Source: Candidatus Dechloromonas phosphorivorans (lineage in GTDB: Bacteria; Pseudomonadota; Gammaproteobacteria; Burkholderiales; Rhodocyclaceae). From it: a stretch of 64,000 nucleotides of DNA. Position 1 is the stretch's first letter, and the number at the start of each line of letters is the position of its first letter. The stretch is taken from contig JADKIP010000014.1 in NCBI GenBank assembly GCA_016721185.1, positions 744,001 through 808,000 on the forward strand. The letters are read 5' to 3'. The translations under genes were made by a program, and so were the position numbers. Below are positions 6,255 to 15,817 of the stretch, piece after piece. The notes beneath the pieces were generated by a model that was not told the DNA's origin, searched no databases, and saw only the letters and a program-made list of their open reading frames with translations.

Positions 6255-8606
6255 ATGTTCAACGTAATTATTCTGCTACTCGGTGTGATGGCTCTGGCCG
6301 TGGTTGCGCTGGTGGTGGTTCGCCCGTTCCGGCGCGCCGTGATCAGCCGGCCACTTTTTGCCACCTATCGCAAGGTATTGCCGCAGATGTCGGATACCGA
6401 GCGCGATGCGCTGGAAGCCGGCACGGTCTGGTGGGAGGGTGAGTTGTTTCGCGGCAAGCCGGACTGGCAGAAGCTGCATGCCTACCCGCAGCCGAAGCTG
6501 ACCGCCGCCGAGCAGTCCTTCATGGACAACGAATGCGAGGAAGCCTGCCGTCTGGTCGATGACTGGCAGGTGACGCACGAACTGTACGATCTGCCGAATG
6601 AAGCCTGGCGCTATATCAAGGATAAGGGCTTTCTCGGCATGATCATCCCGAAGAAATACGGCGGCCTGGAGTTTTCCGCCTACGCACATTCGCAGGTGGT
6701 AACCAAGCTGTCGACGCGTTCCTCGGCGCTGTCGGTGTCGGTGATGGTGCCGAACTCGCTCGGCCCGGCTGAATTGCTGCTGCATTACGGTACGGAAGCG
6801 CAGAAAAACCATTACCTGCCGCGTCTGGCCAAGGGCATTGAGGTGCCGGCTTTCGCGCTGACCAGTCCGTGGGCCGGTTCCGATGCGGCGTCGATTCCTG
6901 ATTCAGGCATCGTTTGCAAGGGCATGTGGCAGGGCAAGGAAGTGCTCGGTATGCGGGTGAGCTGGGACAAGCGTTACATCACGCTGGCCCCAGTGTGTAC
7001 GGTGTTCGGGCTGGCCTTTCACCTTTACGACCCGGACGGCCTGCTCGGCGACAAGAAGCATATCGGCATCACCTGCGCGCTGGTCCCTTACGACCATCTG
7101 GGCGTCGAAACCGGCCGTCGCCACTTCCCGCTCAACGCCATGTTCATGAACGGTCCGACGCGCGGCAAGGATGTTTTCATGCCGCTCGATTTCATCATCG
7201 GCGGCCCGGAAAAGGCGGGGCACGGCTGGCGGATGTTGATGGAATGTCTGGCGGCAGGACGCTCGATTTCGCTGCCGTCTTCCAATACCGGCATGGCACA
7301 GATGGTCGCCCGTGCTGTCGGCGGCTATGCCCGGGTGCGCAGCCAGTTCAAGATGGCGGTCGGCAAGTTTGAGGGCGTCGAGGAGGCGCTGACCCGCATT
7401 GGTGCTTACACCTACATGATGGATGCGACGCGGACGATGACCGCCGGCGCGGTTGATCTCGGCGAAAAGCCGTCGGTGGTGTCGGCCATCGCCAAGTATC
7501 ACGTTACCGAACGCGCCCGGCAGGTGGTCAATGACGGCATGGATGTCATCGGCGGCAAGGGCATCTGCCTCGGCCCCTCCAATTTCATGGGTCGCGCCTA
7601 TCAGCAGGTGCCGATCGGTATCACCGTCGAGGGCGCCAATATTCTGACGCGTTCGCTGATCATCTTCGGGCAGGGCGCCATTCGCTGCCATCCGTTCCTG
7701 CTCGCTGAAATGCAGGCGGCGCAGAATCCGGATCTGAAGAAAGGCTTGGTCAATTTTGACAAGGCGTTGTGGGGCCACATTGGCTTCACCATCAAGAATG
7801 GATTCCGCGCTCTCTGGCTGGGCATGACCGGCTCGCACTTTGCTGCGGTCAACGTCGAAACGGCGCCGGAAATGAAGCGCTATTACCAGCAATTGACGCG
7901 CTTCTCGGCGGCCTTTGCCTTCATGTCGGATATTTCATTGCTGGTACTCGGCGGCAGCGTCAAGCGGCGGGAAAAACTGTCGGCGCGGCTGGGCGATATC
8001 CTGGCTCAGATGTATCTGATTTCCTGCACGCTGAAACGCTATGAAGATGAAGGACGCAAGATTGAAGATGCGCCGCTGGCTCACTGGGCGATCTGGGATT
8101 CGATGTACAAGGCGCAGCAGGCGTTTGATGGCGTGATTGCCAACTTCCCGATTCGCTTCATTGCCGCTTTCCTGCACCGCAGCATTTTCCCGTGGGGCCA
8201 TCCGTATGTTGTGCCTTCCGACGATCTGGGTCATGAGGTTGCCAAATCACTGATCCAGCCTTCGGCAACGCGTGATCGACTGACGGCCGAATGCTATCTG
8301 CCGAAAACCGAGCAGGAGCCGATTGGTGCCATCGAACTCGCCTTGCTGGCGACGCTGGAAGCGGAGCCGATCGAAGCGAAGATTCGTGCAGCCGAGAAGG
8401 CAGGGCGGTTCGACAACAATCCGCGGGCCAATGTGCGTGACATCGCGATCGTCGCCGCCGAATGTGGGGTGATCACCGCCGCCGAATACGAGGTGATGAA
8501 GCGCCGCAATGCATTGCGCGACATCGTGGTGCATGTCGATGACTTCCCCTTTGATTTCAATGTGGCCACTGCCAACAAGCCGGCCGAATGCCGGATGGCT
8601 GCCTGA
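6255..8606 (+). CDS. fadE: Acyl-CoA dehydrogenase, FadE type
   Basis: 783 residues, close to the length of E. coli FadE. One N-terminal membrane helix (about residues 3-23) is followed by the acyl-CoA dehydrogenase fold: FLGMIIPKKYGGLEFSAYA, then the flavin/substrate region VPAFALTSPWAGSDAAS, and MNGPTRGKDVFMPLDFIIGG. The C-terminal third is the FadE-specific DUF1974-like extension. It catalyses the first, FAD-dependent step of beta-oxidation, passing electrons to ETF, probably at the inner membrane. A good ribosome site (AAGGAG) precedes the ATG. It is followed by thiolase and hydratase/dehydrogenase genes with overlapping ends, so one transcript is likely. Confidence 0.9.
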   Translation: MFNVIILLLGVMALAVVALVVVRPFRRAVISRPLFATYRKVLPQMSDTERDALEAGTVWWEGELFRGKPDWQKLHAYPQPKLTAAEQSFMDNECEEACRLVDDWQVTHELYDLPNEAWRYIKDKGFLGMIIPKKYGGLEFSAYAHSQVVTKLSTRSSALSVSVMVPNSLGPAELLLHYGTEAQKNHYLPRLAKGIEVPAFALTSPWAGSDAASIPDSGIVCKGMWQGKEVLGMRVSWDKRYITLAPVCTVFGLAFHLYDPDGLLGDKKHIGITCALVPYDHLGVETGRRHFPLNAMFMNGPTRGKDVFMPLDFIIGGPEKAGHGWRMLMECLAAGRSISLPSSNTGMAQMVARAVGGYARVRSQFKMAVGKFEGVEEALTRIGAYTYMMDATRTMTAGAVDLGEKPSVVSAIAKYHVTERARQVVNDGMDVIGGKGICLGPSNFMGRAYQQVPIGITVEGANILTRSLIIFGQGAIRCHPFLLAEMQAAQNPDLKKGLVNFDKALWGHIGFTIKNGFRALWLGMTGSHFAAVNVETAPEMKRYYQQLTRFSAAFAFMSDISLLVLGGSVKRREKLSARLGDILAQMYLISCTLKRYEDEGRKIEDAPLAHWAIWDSMYKAQQAFDGVIANFPIRFIAAFLHRSIFPWGHPYVVPSDDLGHEVAKSLIQPSATRDRLTAECYLPKTEQEPIGAIELALLATLEAEPIEAKIRAAEKAGRFDNNPRANVRDIAIVAAECGVITAAEYEVMKRRNALRDIVVHVDDFPFDFNVATANKPAECRMAA

Positions 8607-9886
8607 TGAAAACAATCTACGTGGTCGACGGCGCCCGGACGCCATTTTTGAAGGCGCAGAAAGGGCCGGGACCGTTCGCCGCTTCCGATCTTGCCACTCA
8701 GGCCGGGCGGGCGCTGTTGCTGCGGCAGCCTTTCCTGCCCAGTGATCTGGATGAGGTCATTCTGGGTTGTGCCGCAGCCTCGCCGGATGAAACCAATATC
8801 GGCCGCATGGTGGCTTTGCGCCTTGGTTGCGGCGATAAAGTGCCGGGCTGGACGGTGATGCGTAACTGCGCTTCCGGCATGCAGGCGCTGGATTCGGCGA
8901 TTGCCAATATTCAGCTTGGCCGTTCCGAACTGGTGCTGGCTGGGGGGGTCGATGCGCTGTCGCGAGCGCCGCTGCTTTATAACGAGACGATGGTGCGCTG
9001 GTTCGCCGGCATGATGTCGCTGCGTACGGTCAACCAGAAATTTCGCCACTTTTTGAAGCTGCGCCCTACCGCGCTGTTGAACCCGGTGATTGGCCTGATG
9101 AAAGGGCTGACCGACCCGGTGGTGGGTTTGCTGATGGGCCAGACGGCCGAAAATCTGGCCTGGAAATTCGGTATCAACCGGCAGCAGATGGATGAGTTTG
9201 CCGTGCGCAGCCACCAGCGGGCACTGGCTGGGCGCGAGGCCGGGTATTTCGAAGATATCGTTCCGGTGGTCGATGCCCAAGGCAAAGTTTACGCTGAGGA
9301 TGACGGCGTCCGGGCCGATGCCAGCATGGCCGGCATGGCCAAACTTAAGCCATTTTTCGACAAGAAATACGGCAACATCACCGCCGCCAACAGCTCGCAG
9401 ATTACCGATGGCGCGGCCTGGCTGATTCTTGCTTCGGAAGAGGCGGTTAAAAAATGGCAGCTCAAACCGCTTGGCAAAATTGTCGATAGCGAGTGGGCCG
9501 GTCTCGATCCGGCGCTGATGGGTCTCGGCCCGGTACATGCCTCGACACCGATTTTGCAGCGGCATGGGCTGGCGTTGAATGACATCGATGCCTGGGAATT
9601 GAATGAAGCGTTTGCGGCACAGGTACTCGGCTGTCAGGCCGCCTGGCAATCGGATGAATATTGCCGCGAGCAGCTTGGGCTACCTGCAGCGCTCGGTGCG
9701 CTGGACGATGAAAAGCTCAATGTCGATGGCGGCGCGGTGGCGATTGGTCACCCGGTTGGCGCTTCGGGGGCGCGCATCGTGCTGCATCTGTTGCATGTGC
9801 TGCGCCGCAAACAATTGAAACGCGGCATAGCGACCATTTGCATCGGTGGCGGTCTGGGCGGCGCAATGCTGGTGGAGCCTTGCTGA
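8606..9886 (+). CDS. Acetyl-CoA C-acyltransferase (thiolase, FadI/FadA family)
   Basis: 426 residues from the ATG that overlaps the fadE stop (TGATG). Thiolase landmarks: the nucleophilic Cys in MRNCASGMQALDSAIANIQLG, then NSSQITDGAAWLILASEE, WELNEAFAAQVLGC, GHPVGASGARIVLHLL and the C-terminal CIGGGLGGAMLVE with its second catalytic Cys. It cleaves 3-ketoacyl-CoA to acetyl-CoA and a shortened acyl-CoA. The insert after the nucleophile is longer than in FadA, fitting the FadI group. A start 18 bases upstream is possible but less natural. Coupled with the downstream bifunctional enzyme. Confidence 0.88.
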   Translation: MKTIYVVDGARTPFLKAQKGPGPFAASDLATQAGRALLLRQPFLPSDLDEVILGCAAASPDETNIGRMVALRLGCGDKVPGWTVMRNCASGMQALDSAIANIQLGRSELVLAGGVDALSRAPLLYNETMVRWFAGMMSLRTVNQKFRHFLKLRPTALLNPVIGLMKGLTDPVVGLLMGQTAENLAWKFGINRQQMDEFAVRSHQRALAGREAGYFEDIVPVVDAQGKVYAEDDGVRADASMAGMAKLKPFFDKKYGNITAANSSQITDGAAWLILASEEAVKKWQLKPLGKIVDSEWAGLDPALMGLGPVHASTPILQRHGLALNDIDAWELNEAFAAQVLGCQAAWQSDEYCREQLGLPAALGALDDEKLNVDGGAVAIGHPVGASGARIVLHLLHVLRRKQLKRGIATICIGGGLGGAMLVEPC

Positions 9887-9887
9887 A

Positions 9888-11783
9888 ATGAAACACTGGC
9901 AATTACAACGTGAAGACAGCGGCCTGGTATGGGCGACGCTGGACAAGCAGGATGCCGCGGCGAACGCACTTTCTGCCGAGGTGCTCGGTGAATTCAGGGA
10001 AATTCTCGATCAACTGGATATTTACCCGCCCAAGGCTTTGATCATCCGCTCCGGCAAGGCGGCTGGTTTCATCGCCGGCGCCGATATTCAGGAATTCACC
10101 CAGCTGGATACCGCCGACAAGGGCAGGGCGCTGGTTGAGCGGGGCTGGACCTTGTTCAACCGACTTGCTGCGGTCAACTACCCGACATTGGCCATAATCC
10201 GCGGCCATTGCCTGGGCGGTGGACTGGAACTGGCGCTGGCCTGTCGCTACCTGCTGGCGGTCGATGAGCCCGGCACCAAAATGGGTTTGCCGGAAGTGAT
10301 GCTTGGCATCTTCCCGGGCTGGGGCGGCATGCTGCGCCTGCCGCAGCGGGTGGGGCCAACTGCGGCGCTGGACATGATGCTGACCGGCAAAACGATCGAT
10401 GCCAAACGCGCCAAACGCATGGGCCTGGCCGATGAAGCCGTACCGCCCCGAGTGATGGAGCAGGCGGCGCGACAACTGGTGTTTTCCGGCCAAGCGCGGC
10501 GCAAATTACCGCTGTTGCAGCGACTGCTCAATGGCCCGTTCAAGGCAATCGTCGCCAATGGCGCCCGCAAACAGGTGGCCCGCAAGGCGCGTCCGGAACA
10601 CTACCCGGCGCCCTACGCAATCATCGATATCTGGGCGAAGCACAACGGCAATGCGCTGGCCGCCCCGGAATTGATCGACGAGATTATCAATTCGTCCACG
10701 GCCCGTAATCTGGTCCGCGTCTTCTTCCTGCAGGAACGCCTCAAGGCCTTCGGCAAGGAATCCAGCTTCAAGGCCGAACGCGTTCACGTCATTGGCGCTG
10801 GCGTCATGGGCGGCGACATTGCCGCCTGGTGCGCCTTGCGTGGCATGACCGTGACTTTGCAGGACCAAAGCCTGGAACGGATGAGCCCGGCGTTGCAACG
10901 GGCTGACAAGTTGTTCGCTCGTCGCCTGCGTGACCCGCTTTTGGCGCGGGCTGCTTTCGATCGCCTGATTCCGGATGTGAATGGTGACGGCGTGGCGCAT
11001 GCCGATGTCGTCATCGAAGCTATTTTTGAGGATGTGGCTGCCAAGCACGCACTGTTCAAGGCGCTGGAGCCACGGATGAAGCCGGGCGCCATTCTGGCCA
11101 CCAACACCTCCAGCTTGAAGCTGGAAGATTTGCGCACGGTGCTGGAGAAGCCGGAACGTCTGGTTGGCATCCATTTCTTCAACCCGGTGGCGATGATGCC
11201 GCTGGTTGAAGTCGTTGAAGCCAAAGGGGCCGACCCGGCGGTGGTGCAGGCCGCCTGCGCTTTCGTCCGGCAAATCGACAAGCTGCCGCTGCCGGTGAAG
11301 AGCGAACCGGGCTTTCTGGTCAATGCCGTGCTCGCTCCCTACATGCTGGCGGCAATGGCTGCGGTCGACGCGGGAATCAGCCCGGAAACCATCGATGAAG
11401 CGATGCTCGCTTTCGGCATGCCGATGGGGCCGATTGAGCTGATCGATTCGGTCGGGCTGGATATTGCGCTGGCGGCAGGAAAGCAACTGGCCGGCGGCGC
11501 CGAACCACCGCGCTGTTTGCTCGAACGGGTGAAGCAGGGGCAACTCGGCAAAAAAACCGGGCAGGGCTTTTACACTTGGGCCGATGGCAAGCCGGGCAAA
11601 TCTAACGCTGGTGCCGTGCCCTCCGGTCTGGCGCTGCAACTTGTCACGCCACTGATCAATCGAGTCGAGCAACTGGTCGCCGCTGGCATGGTTGCCGACG
11701 CTGATCTGGCCGATGCCGGTGTGATCTTTGGTACAGGTTTCGCACCGTTTACCGGCGGACCAATCCACTTTCGTAACAAGTAG
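9888..11783 (+). CDS. Enoyl-CoA hydratase/3-hydroxyacyl-CoA dehydrogenase (FadB/FadJ type)
   Basis: 631 residues from the ATG one base after the thiolase stop. The N-terminal crotonase domain has AGFIAGADIQEF (oxyanion hole) and IIRGHCLGGGLELALACRY followed by GLPEVMLGIFPGWGG with its catalytic Glu. The second half is the dehydrogenase: VHVIGAGVMGGDIAAWCALRG binds NAD and VGIHFFNPVAMMPLVEV carries the catalytic His. The order hydratase-then-dehydrogenase is that of FadB/FadJ, but it is about 80 residues shorter. It forms a trifunctional set with the preceding thiolase. The C-terminus ends with the usual GFYTWADGK block and a short helix. Confidence 0.88.
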   Translation: MKHWQLQREDSGLVWATLDKQDAAANALSAEVLGEFREILDQLDIYPPKALIIRSGKAAGFIAGADIQEFTQLDTADKGRALVERGWTLFNRLAAVNYPTLAIIRGHCLGGGLELALACRYLLAVDEPGTKMGLPEVMLGIFPGWGGMLRLPQRVGPTAALDMMLTGKTIDAKRAKRMGLADEAVPPRVMEQAARQLVFSGQARRKLPLLQRLLNGPFKAIVANGARKQVARKARPEHYPAPYAIIDIWAKHNGNALAAPELIDEIINSSTARNLVRVFFLQERLKAFGKESSFKAERVHVIGAGVMGGDIAAWCALRGMTVTLQDQSLERMSPALQRADKLFARRLRDPLLARAAFDRLIPDVNGDGVAHADVVIEAIFEDVAAKHALFKALEPRMKPGAILATNTSSLKLEDLRTVLEKPERLVGIHFFNPVAMMPLVEVVEAKGADPAVVQAACAFVRQIDKLPLPVKSEPGFLVNAVLAPYMLAAMAAVDAGISPETIDEAMLAFGMPMGPIELIDSVGLDIALAAGKQLAGGAEPPRCLLERVKQGQLGKKTGQGFYTWADGKPGKSNAGAVPSGLALQLVTPLINRVEQLVAAGMVADADLADAGVIFGTGFAPFTGGPIHFRNK

Positions 11784-11840
11784 CACTAAGTTTGTTGTTT
11801 TTTTCCAACAAATCTTAAGGAAAATTACGTTCAAACAGCA

Positions 11841-11859
11841 TTTCAAACGTTTGTTTGAG
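11841..11859 (+). promoter_or_regulatory. Putative TetR-type operator upstream of fadL
   Basis: TTTCAAACGTTTGTTTGAG matches the 13.34-kb site at 15 of 19 positions and contains the dyad CAAACGTTTG. A further half-site, TTCAAAC, lies at 11830-11836. The site is 57 bases upstream of the fadL start codon, a position able to block transcription. Confidence 0.55.
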
Positions 11860-11915
11860 TTTTAATTGTTGCCGTACTTGGGGCTTTTCCCATAAAAAAC
11901 AAAAGGAGACAAAAA

Positions 11916-13238
11916 ATGCAAAAAATATTCAACCCGCGTCTGGTTCCGGCGCTCATGGCAATTGCTTTTTCCGGTTCAGCCAGTGCGGCGGGGTTTCAGT
12001 TGCTGGAGCAGAATGCCAGCGGCCTCGGTAACGCCTATGCGGGTTCGGCTGCGGTTGCCGATAACGCCAGCACCATTTATTTCAACCCGGCCGGTATGAC
12101 GCAGTTGCAGGATCGCGAGGTGTCGATGGGTGGAACGCTGGTCAAGACCAGTTTTGACTTCAAGGACAACGGGTCCAGCGTTGGCACGCTGGCCGGCAGC
12201 GGCAATGGCAACGATGGCGGCACCCTCGGTTTTATTCCGAATGCCTACATGTCCTGGGCCTTGTCAAAAGATGTCTACATTGGCCTTGGCATGGGTGCGC
12301 CGTTTGGCATGAAAACCGAGTATGACGACGATTGGGTGGGGGCCGCGCACTCGATCAGTTTTGAGATCAAGACGATCAACCTGAATCCGTCCATCGCATG
12401 GCGCGCCAACGAGTGGTTGTCGCTTGGTTTCGGTCTGAACTGGCAGCGTGTTGAGGCAGAGTACGTGCGCAAGGTGGCAACCGGCGTGGTCGGGGTGCCG
12501 CCTTTTAACGCGTTTCCTGCCTCAACGGTAAAGCTGACGCTGGATGATGATAGTTGGGGCTGGAATGCCGGTGCCTTGTTCAAGCTTGCACCGCAAACCA
12601 AGTTGGGTGTCTCCTATCGCTCAAGCGTCAAATATGACACGAAGGGAAAGACCGAGACGAGCGGGCCAAGCAGCGCGCTGAATACGGCTGGCTCAGTGGA
12701 TGCGAAAGCCGAAATCAAAATGCCGGATACCTTCATCGTCAGCTTGGCACATGGCCTCAATGATCGGGTTGAACTGCTGGGTGATGTTTCTTGGACAGGT
12801 TGGAGCAGCATTCCCAAAGTGGACATTGTTCGCGCCTCCGGGGCTGCCAGCGGGACGATTGCCCAGGTCCTTGAAACGGATTTTCGCGACACGTGGCGTG
12901 TTGCCGTCGGTGCTAATTACAAGATCGACGAAGCACTTAAACTGAAATTCGGCCTGGCTTATGACCAAACGCCGGTCAAGGATGCCGAGCATCGCCTGAC
13001 TTCCATGCCGGACAATAATCGCACTTGGTTCAGTGCGGGCGCTCAGTGGAAGCTGAACAAGACAACAGCCATTGATGTCGGCGCGGCTTATCTTTATCTG
13101 AAGGATGCCGAGATCAACAACAATCAGTCGCAAACGGCAATGACCGTCGCAGCGCAATCGACTAACCGTGGCACGGTCAAGGGCACCTACGACGACAGCG
13201 CCTGGATTCTTGGCGCGCAGTTCTCGATGGCGTTCTAA
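11916..13238 (+). CDS. fadL: Outer-membrane long-chain fatty acid transporter, FadL family
   Basis: 440 residues with a signal peptide (LMAIAFSGSASAA) and then AGFQLLEQNASGLGNAYAGSAAVADNASTIYFNPAGMT, the hallmark N-terminal plug region of FadL/OmpP1/TodX (NPAGM motif). The rest is alternating beta-strand sequence and it ends in a C-terminal Phe (QFSMAF), as expected of an outer-membrane barrel. It takes up long-chain fatty acids or other hydrophobic substrates. It has its own leader with a predicted TetR operator and a clear terminator after it, so it is transcribed separately or as the last gene of the first fad operon. Confidence 0.92.
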   Translation: MQKIFNPRLVPALMAIAFSGSASAAGFQLLEQNASGLGNAYAGSAAVADNASTIYFNPAGMTQLQDREVSMGGTLVKTSFDFKDNGSSVGTLAGSGNGNDGGTLGFIPNAYMSWALSKDVYIGLGMGAPFGMKTEYDDDWVGAAHSISFEIKTINLNPSIAWRANEWLSLGFGLNWQRVEAEYVRKVATGVVGVPPFNAFPASTVKLTLDDDSWGWNAGALFKLAPQTKLGVSYRSSVKYDTKGKTETSGPSSALNTAGSVDAKAEIKMPDTFIVSLAHGLNDRVELLGDVSWTGWSSIPKVDIVRASGAASGTIAQVLETDFRDTWRVAVGANYKIDEALKLKFGLAYDQTPVKDAEHRLTSMPDNNRTWFSAGAQWKLNKTTAIDVGAAYLYLKDAEINNNQSQTAMTVAAQSTNRGTVKGTYDDSAWILGAQFSMAF

Positions 13239-13265
13239 GCCAACCGTTTTCTTGCATCACTTTAG

Positions 13266-13290
13266 CCCCGGCCAGTCCGGGGATTTTTTT
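13266..13290 (+). terminator. Rho-independent terminator after fadL
   Basis: Stem CCCCGG (13266-13271) and CCGGGG (13277-13282) with loop CCAGT, followed by A and seven T residues (13284-13290). It lies 28 bases after the fadL stop and closes the upstream fad unit. Confidence 0.85.
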
Positions 13291-13339
13291 GAGTATTTCC
13301 TCTAAAAAAGCAGTTGACCGTAACTTCGGTCCGTCTATA

Positions 13340-13358
13340 ATTCAAACGTTCGTTTTAT
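13340..13358 (+). promoter_or_regulatory. Putative TetR-type operator upstream of the second fad operon
   Basis: ATTCAAACGTTCGTTTTAT, 17 of 19 identical to the minus-strand site before the TetR gene. It lies about 38 bases upstream of the start codon of the bifunctional gene, between the fadL terminator and the next ribosome site (AAAGGAG). It is the best evidence that the TetR protein controls the downstream operon. Confidence 0.6.
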
Positions 13359-13395
13359 TTAACGAAACCGTATAAAAGACCTAAAGGAGAATCGC

Positions 13396-15795
13396 TTGAA
13401 CAAGCTGATCGTGAAGAAAGCCGCCGTGCTGGGCGCGGGTGTGATGGGGGCGCAGATTGCCGCGCACCTGGCCAATGCCAATGTGCCGGTCGTTCTGTTT
13501 GACCTGCCGGCGAAGGATGGAGACAAGAACGGTATCGTCAAGAAGGCCCTTGATGGCCTCAAGAAGCTTGACCCGGCACCGCTGGCCAACAAGGGCAAGC
13601 TGCAGTTTATCGACGCTGCCAATTACGAAGAAAACCTGCCGCTGCTTGCCGAGTGCGATCTGGTGATCGAAGCGATCGCCGAGCGCATGGACTGGAAGAA
13701 CGACCTGTACGCCAAGATTGCGCCCTTCCTCGGGGCGAATGCAGTGATTGCTTCCAACACCTCGGGCTTGTCGATCAATACGCTGGCCGAAGGCTTGCCG
13801 CTTGATGTACGGCCGCGCTTTTGCGGCATCCATTTCTTCAATCCGCCGCGTTACATGCATCTGGTCGAGATCATCGGCACAAAAAGTACCGATGCCGGCA
13901 CGCTGGATGCGCTGGAAACCTGGCTGACTTCGCGCCTGGGCAAGGGCGTGATTCGGGCGCTGGATACGCCGAATTTTGTCGCTAACCGGATCGGCGTGTT
14001 TTCCATTCTCGCCGTCATGCATCACACCGCCGCCTTCGGCCTCGGTTTCGATGAAGTCGATGCGCTGACCGGCCCGAAAATCGGCCGCCCGAAGAGCGCG
14101 ACCTATCGCACTGCCGATGTGGTCGGCCTCGATACGCTGGCCCATGTTGTGAAGACGATGCAGGACACGCTGCCGAACGATCCGTGGCACGCGCATTTCA
14201 CCACCCCGGCGTGGTTGACCGCGCTGATCGGGCAGGGCGCGCTCGGGCAGAAAACCCGCTGCGGCATCTTCCGCAAGCAGGGCAAGGAAATTCAGGTGCT
14301 TGATCTGGCCAAGCGGGATTACCGCGCATCCGCTGGCGAAATTGCCGAGGAAGTTGCCGCCATCCTGAAGATCAAGAATCCGGCCGAGAAGTTTGCTGCG
14401 CTGCGTGCTTCCAGCCAGCCGCAAGCGAAATTCCTCTGGGCGATCTTCTGCGACATCTTCCATTACGCCGCCGTGCAACTGGAAAACGTCGCTGACAATG
14501 CCCGCGACCTCGATTTCGCCATGCGCTGGGGTTTCGGCTGGTCGCAAGGTCCGTTTGAAACCTGGCAGGCTGCCGGCTGGGCCGATATTGCCCAGGCTGT
14601 CGCTGCCGATATTGCCGCTGGCAAGACGATGAGTGCCACGCCGCTACCGGCTTGGGTCATGGAAAGCGGTCGGACGGGTGTGCATACGGCGCAAGGTTCC
14701 TACTCGGCCAGCAAGAACGCCTATGTTGCGCGTTCGGCGCTGCCGGTTTATCAGCGCCAGCTTTTCCCTGAGCGGGTGCTCGGTGAAACCAGCCTGACGC
14801 CGGAAAAATCCGGTGAGACGCTCTACGAAAACGATGGCGTGCGCCTGTGGGCCTTGCCTGCGGTCGACGGCAAAATTGGCATTATTTCCTTCAAGTCGAA
14901 AATGCACACCATTGGTGACGAGGTGCTGGATGGCGTGATTGCAGCCGTGCGCCAGGCTGAACGAACGCTGGATGGCGTGGTGATCTGGCACGAAGCGCCG
15001 TTTGCCGTCGGCGCCAATCTGCAGCAAGTCAGTGAAGCCTGTGCCGCCGGCTTGTTCGAGCGGCTGGAACAAACCGTCGAGAAATTCCAGCGCGCTTCGC
15101 AAACGCTGAAATACGCCCAAGTGCCGACTGTGGTTGCCGTGCAGGGCATGGCGCTGGGTGGTGGTTGCGAGTTTCTGATGCACGCCGGCAAGCGGGTGAT
15201 GGCGCTGGAAAGCTATGTCGGCCTCGTTGAAGCCGGTGTTGGCCTGATTCCGGCCGGCGGCGGTTGCAAAGAGTTCGCGATTCGGGCGGCTGACTGGGCG
15301 GCCCAATCGGCGACGCCGGGCGAAGTCTTCAACTTCCTGCAACCGGTCTTCCAGACCATTGCGATGGCCAAGGTCGCGAAGAGCGCGGTCGAGGTGATCG
15401 ATTTCGGTTTCGCCAAGCCTTCCGACACCATCCTGTTCAATGCCAACGAATTGCTGTTCGTGGCGATCAAGGAAGCACGGGCGATGGCCAACGCCGGCTA
15501 CGCCCCGCCGTTGATGCCGCGCGCCATTCCGGTCGCCGGTCGCAACGGTATTGCCACCTTCGAGATGATGCTGGTCAATATGAAGGAGGGCGGCATGATT
15601 TCCGCCCACGACTACAAGGTGGCCAAGGCAGCAGCGACGGCGCTGTGTGGTGGCGACATCGAAACCGGCAGTCTGGTCGATGAGGAATGGCTGCTCACCG
15701 TCGAGCGTCGCCTCTTCGTCGAGCTGCTGAAAACCCCCGAAACCCAGGCCCGGATCAAGCACACGCTGGAAACCGGCAAGCCTTTACGTAATTAA
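13396..15795 (+). CDS. 3-hydroxyacyl-CoA dehydrogenase/enoyl-CoA hydratase, FadN-like order
   Basis: 799 residues. The dehydrogenase comes first: VLGAGVMGAQIAAHLANANV binds NAD, CGIHFFNPPRYMHLVEI has the catalytic His, and TPNFVANRIGVFSILAV follows. The crotonase domain is C-terminal: VAVQGMALGGGCEFLMHAGKR and VGLVEAGVGLIPAGGGCKE. This is the reverse of FadB and matches FadN-type enzymes. The start codon is a TTG with a good AAAGGAG ribosome site. It opens an operon with a FadA-type thiolase, the usual FadN-FadA pairing, and lies behind the best-conserved copy of the predicted TetR operator. Confidence 0.9.
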   Translation: MNKLIVKKAAVLGAGVMGAQIAAHLANANVPVVLFDLPAKDGDKNGIVKKALDGLKKLDPAPLANKGKLQFIDAANYEENLPLLAECDLVIEAIAERMDWKNDLYAKIAPFLGANAVIASNTSGLSINTLAEGLPLDVRPRFCGIHFFNPPRYMHLVEIIGTKSTDAGTLDALETWLTSRLGKGVIRALDTPNFVANRIGVFSILAVMHHTAAFGLGFDEVDALTGPKIGRPKSATYRTADVVGLDTLAHVVKTMQDTLPNDPWHAHFTTPAWLTALIGQGALGQKTRCGIFRKQGKEIQVLDLAKRDYRASAGEIAEEVAAILKIKNPAEKFAALRASSQPQAKFLWAIFCDIFHYAAVQLENVADNARDLDFAMRWGFGWSQGPFETWQAAGWADIAQAVAADIAAGKTMSATPLPAWVMESGRTGVHTAQGSYSASKNAYVARSALPVYQRQLFPERVLGETSLTPEKSGETLYENDGVRLWALPAVDGKIGIISFKSKMHTIGDEVLDGVIAAVRQAERTLDGVVIWHEAPFAVGANLQQVSEACAAGLFERLEQTVEKFQRASQTLKYAQVPTVVAVQGMALGGGCEFLMHAGKRVMALESYVGLVEAGVGLIPAGGGCKEFAIRAADWAAQSATPGEVFNFLQPVFQTIAMAKVAKSAVEVIDFGFAKPSDTILFNANELLFVAIKEARAMANAGYAPPLMPRAIPVAGRNGIATFEMMLVNMKEGGMISAHDYKVAKAAATALCGGDIETGSLVDEEWLLTVERRLFVELLKTPETQARIKHTLETGKPLRN

Positions 15796-15817
15796 TCGGG
15801 TTGAGGAGACAAATCAA

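Noticed and set aside
8294..9649. 451-aa minus-strand open frame over the thiolase
   Set aside because: Antisense shadow of a well-supported thiolase; no recognisable domain.
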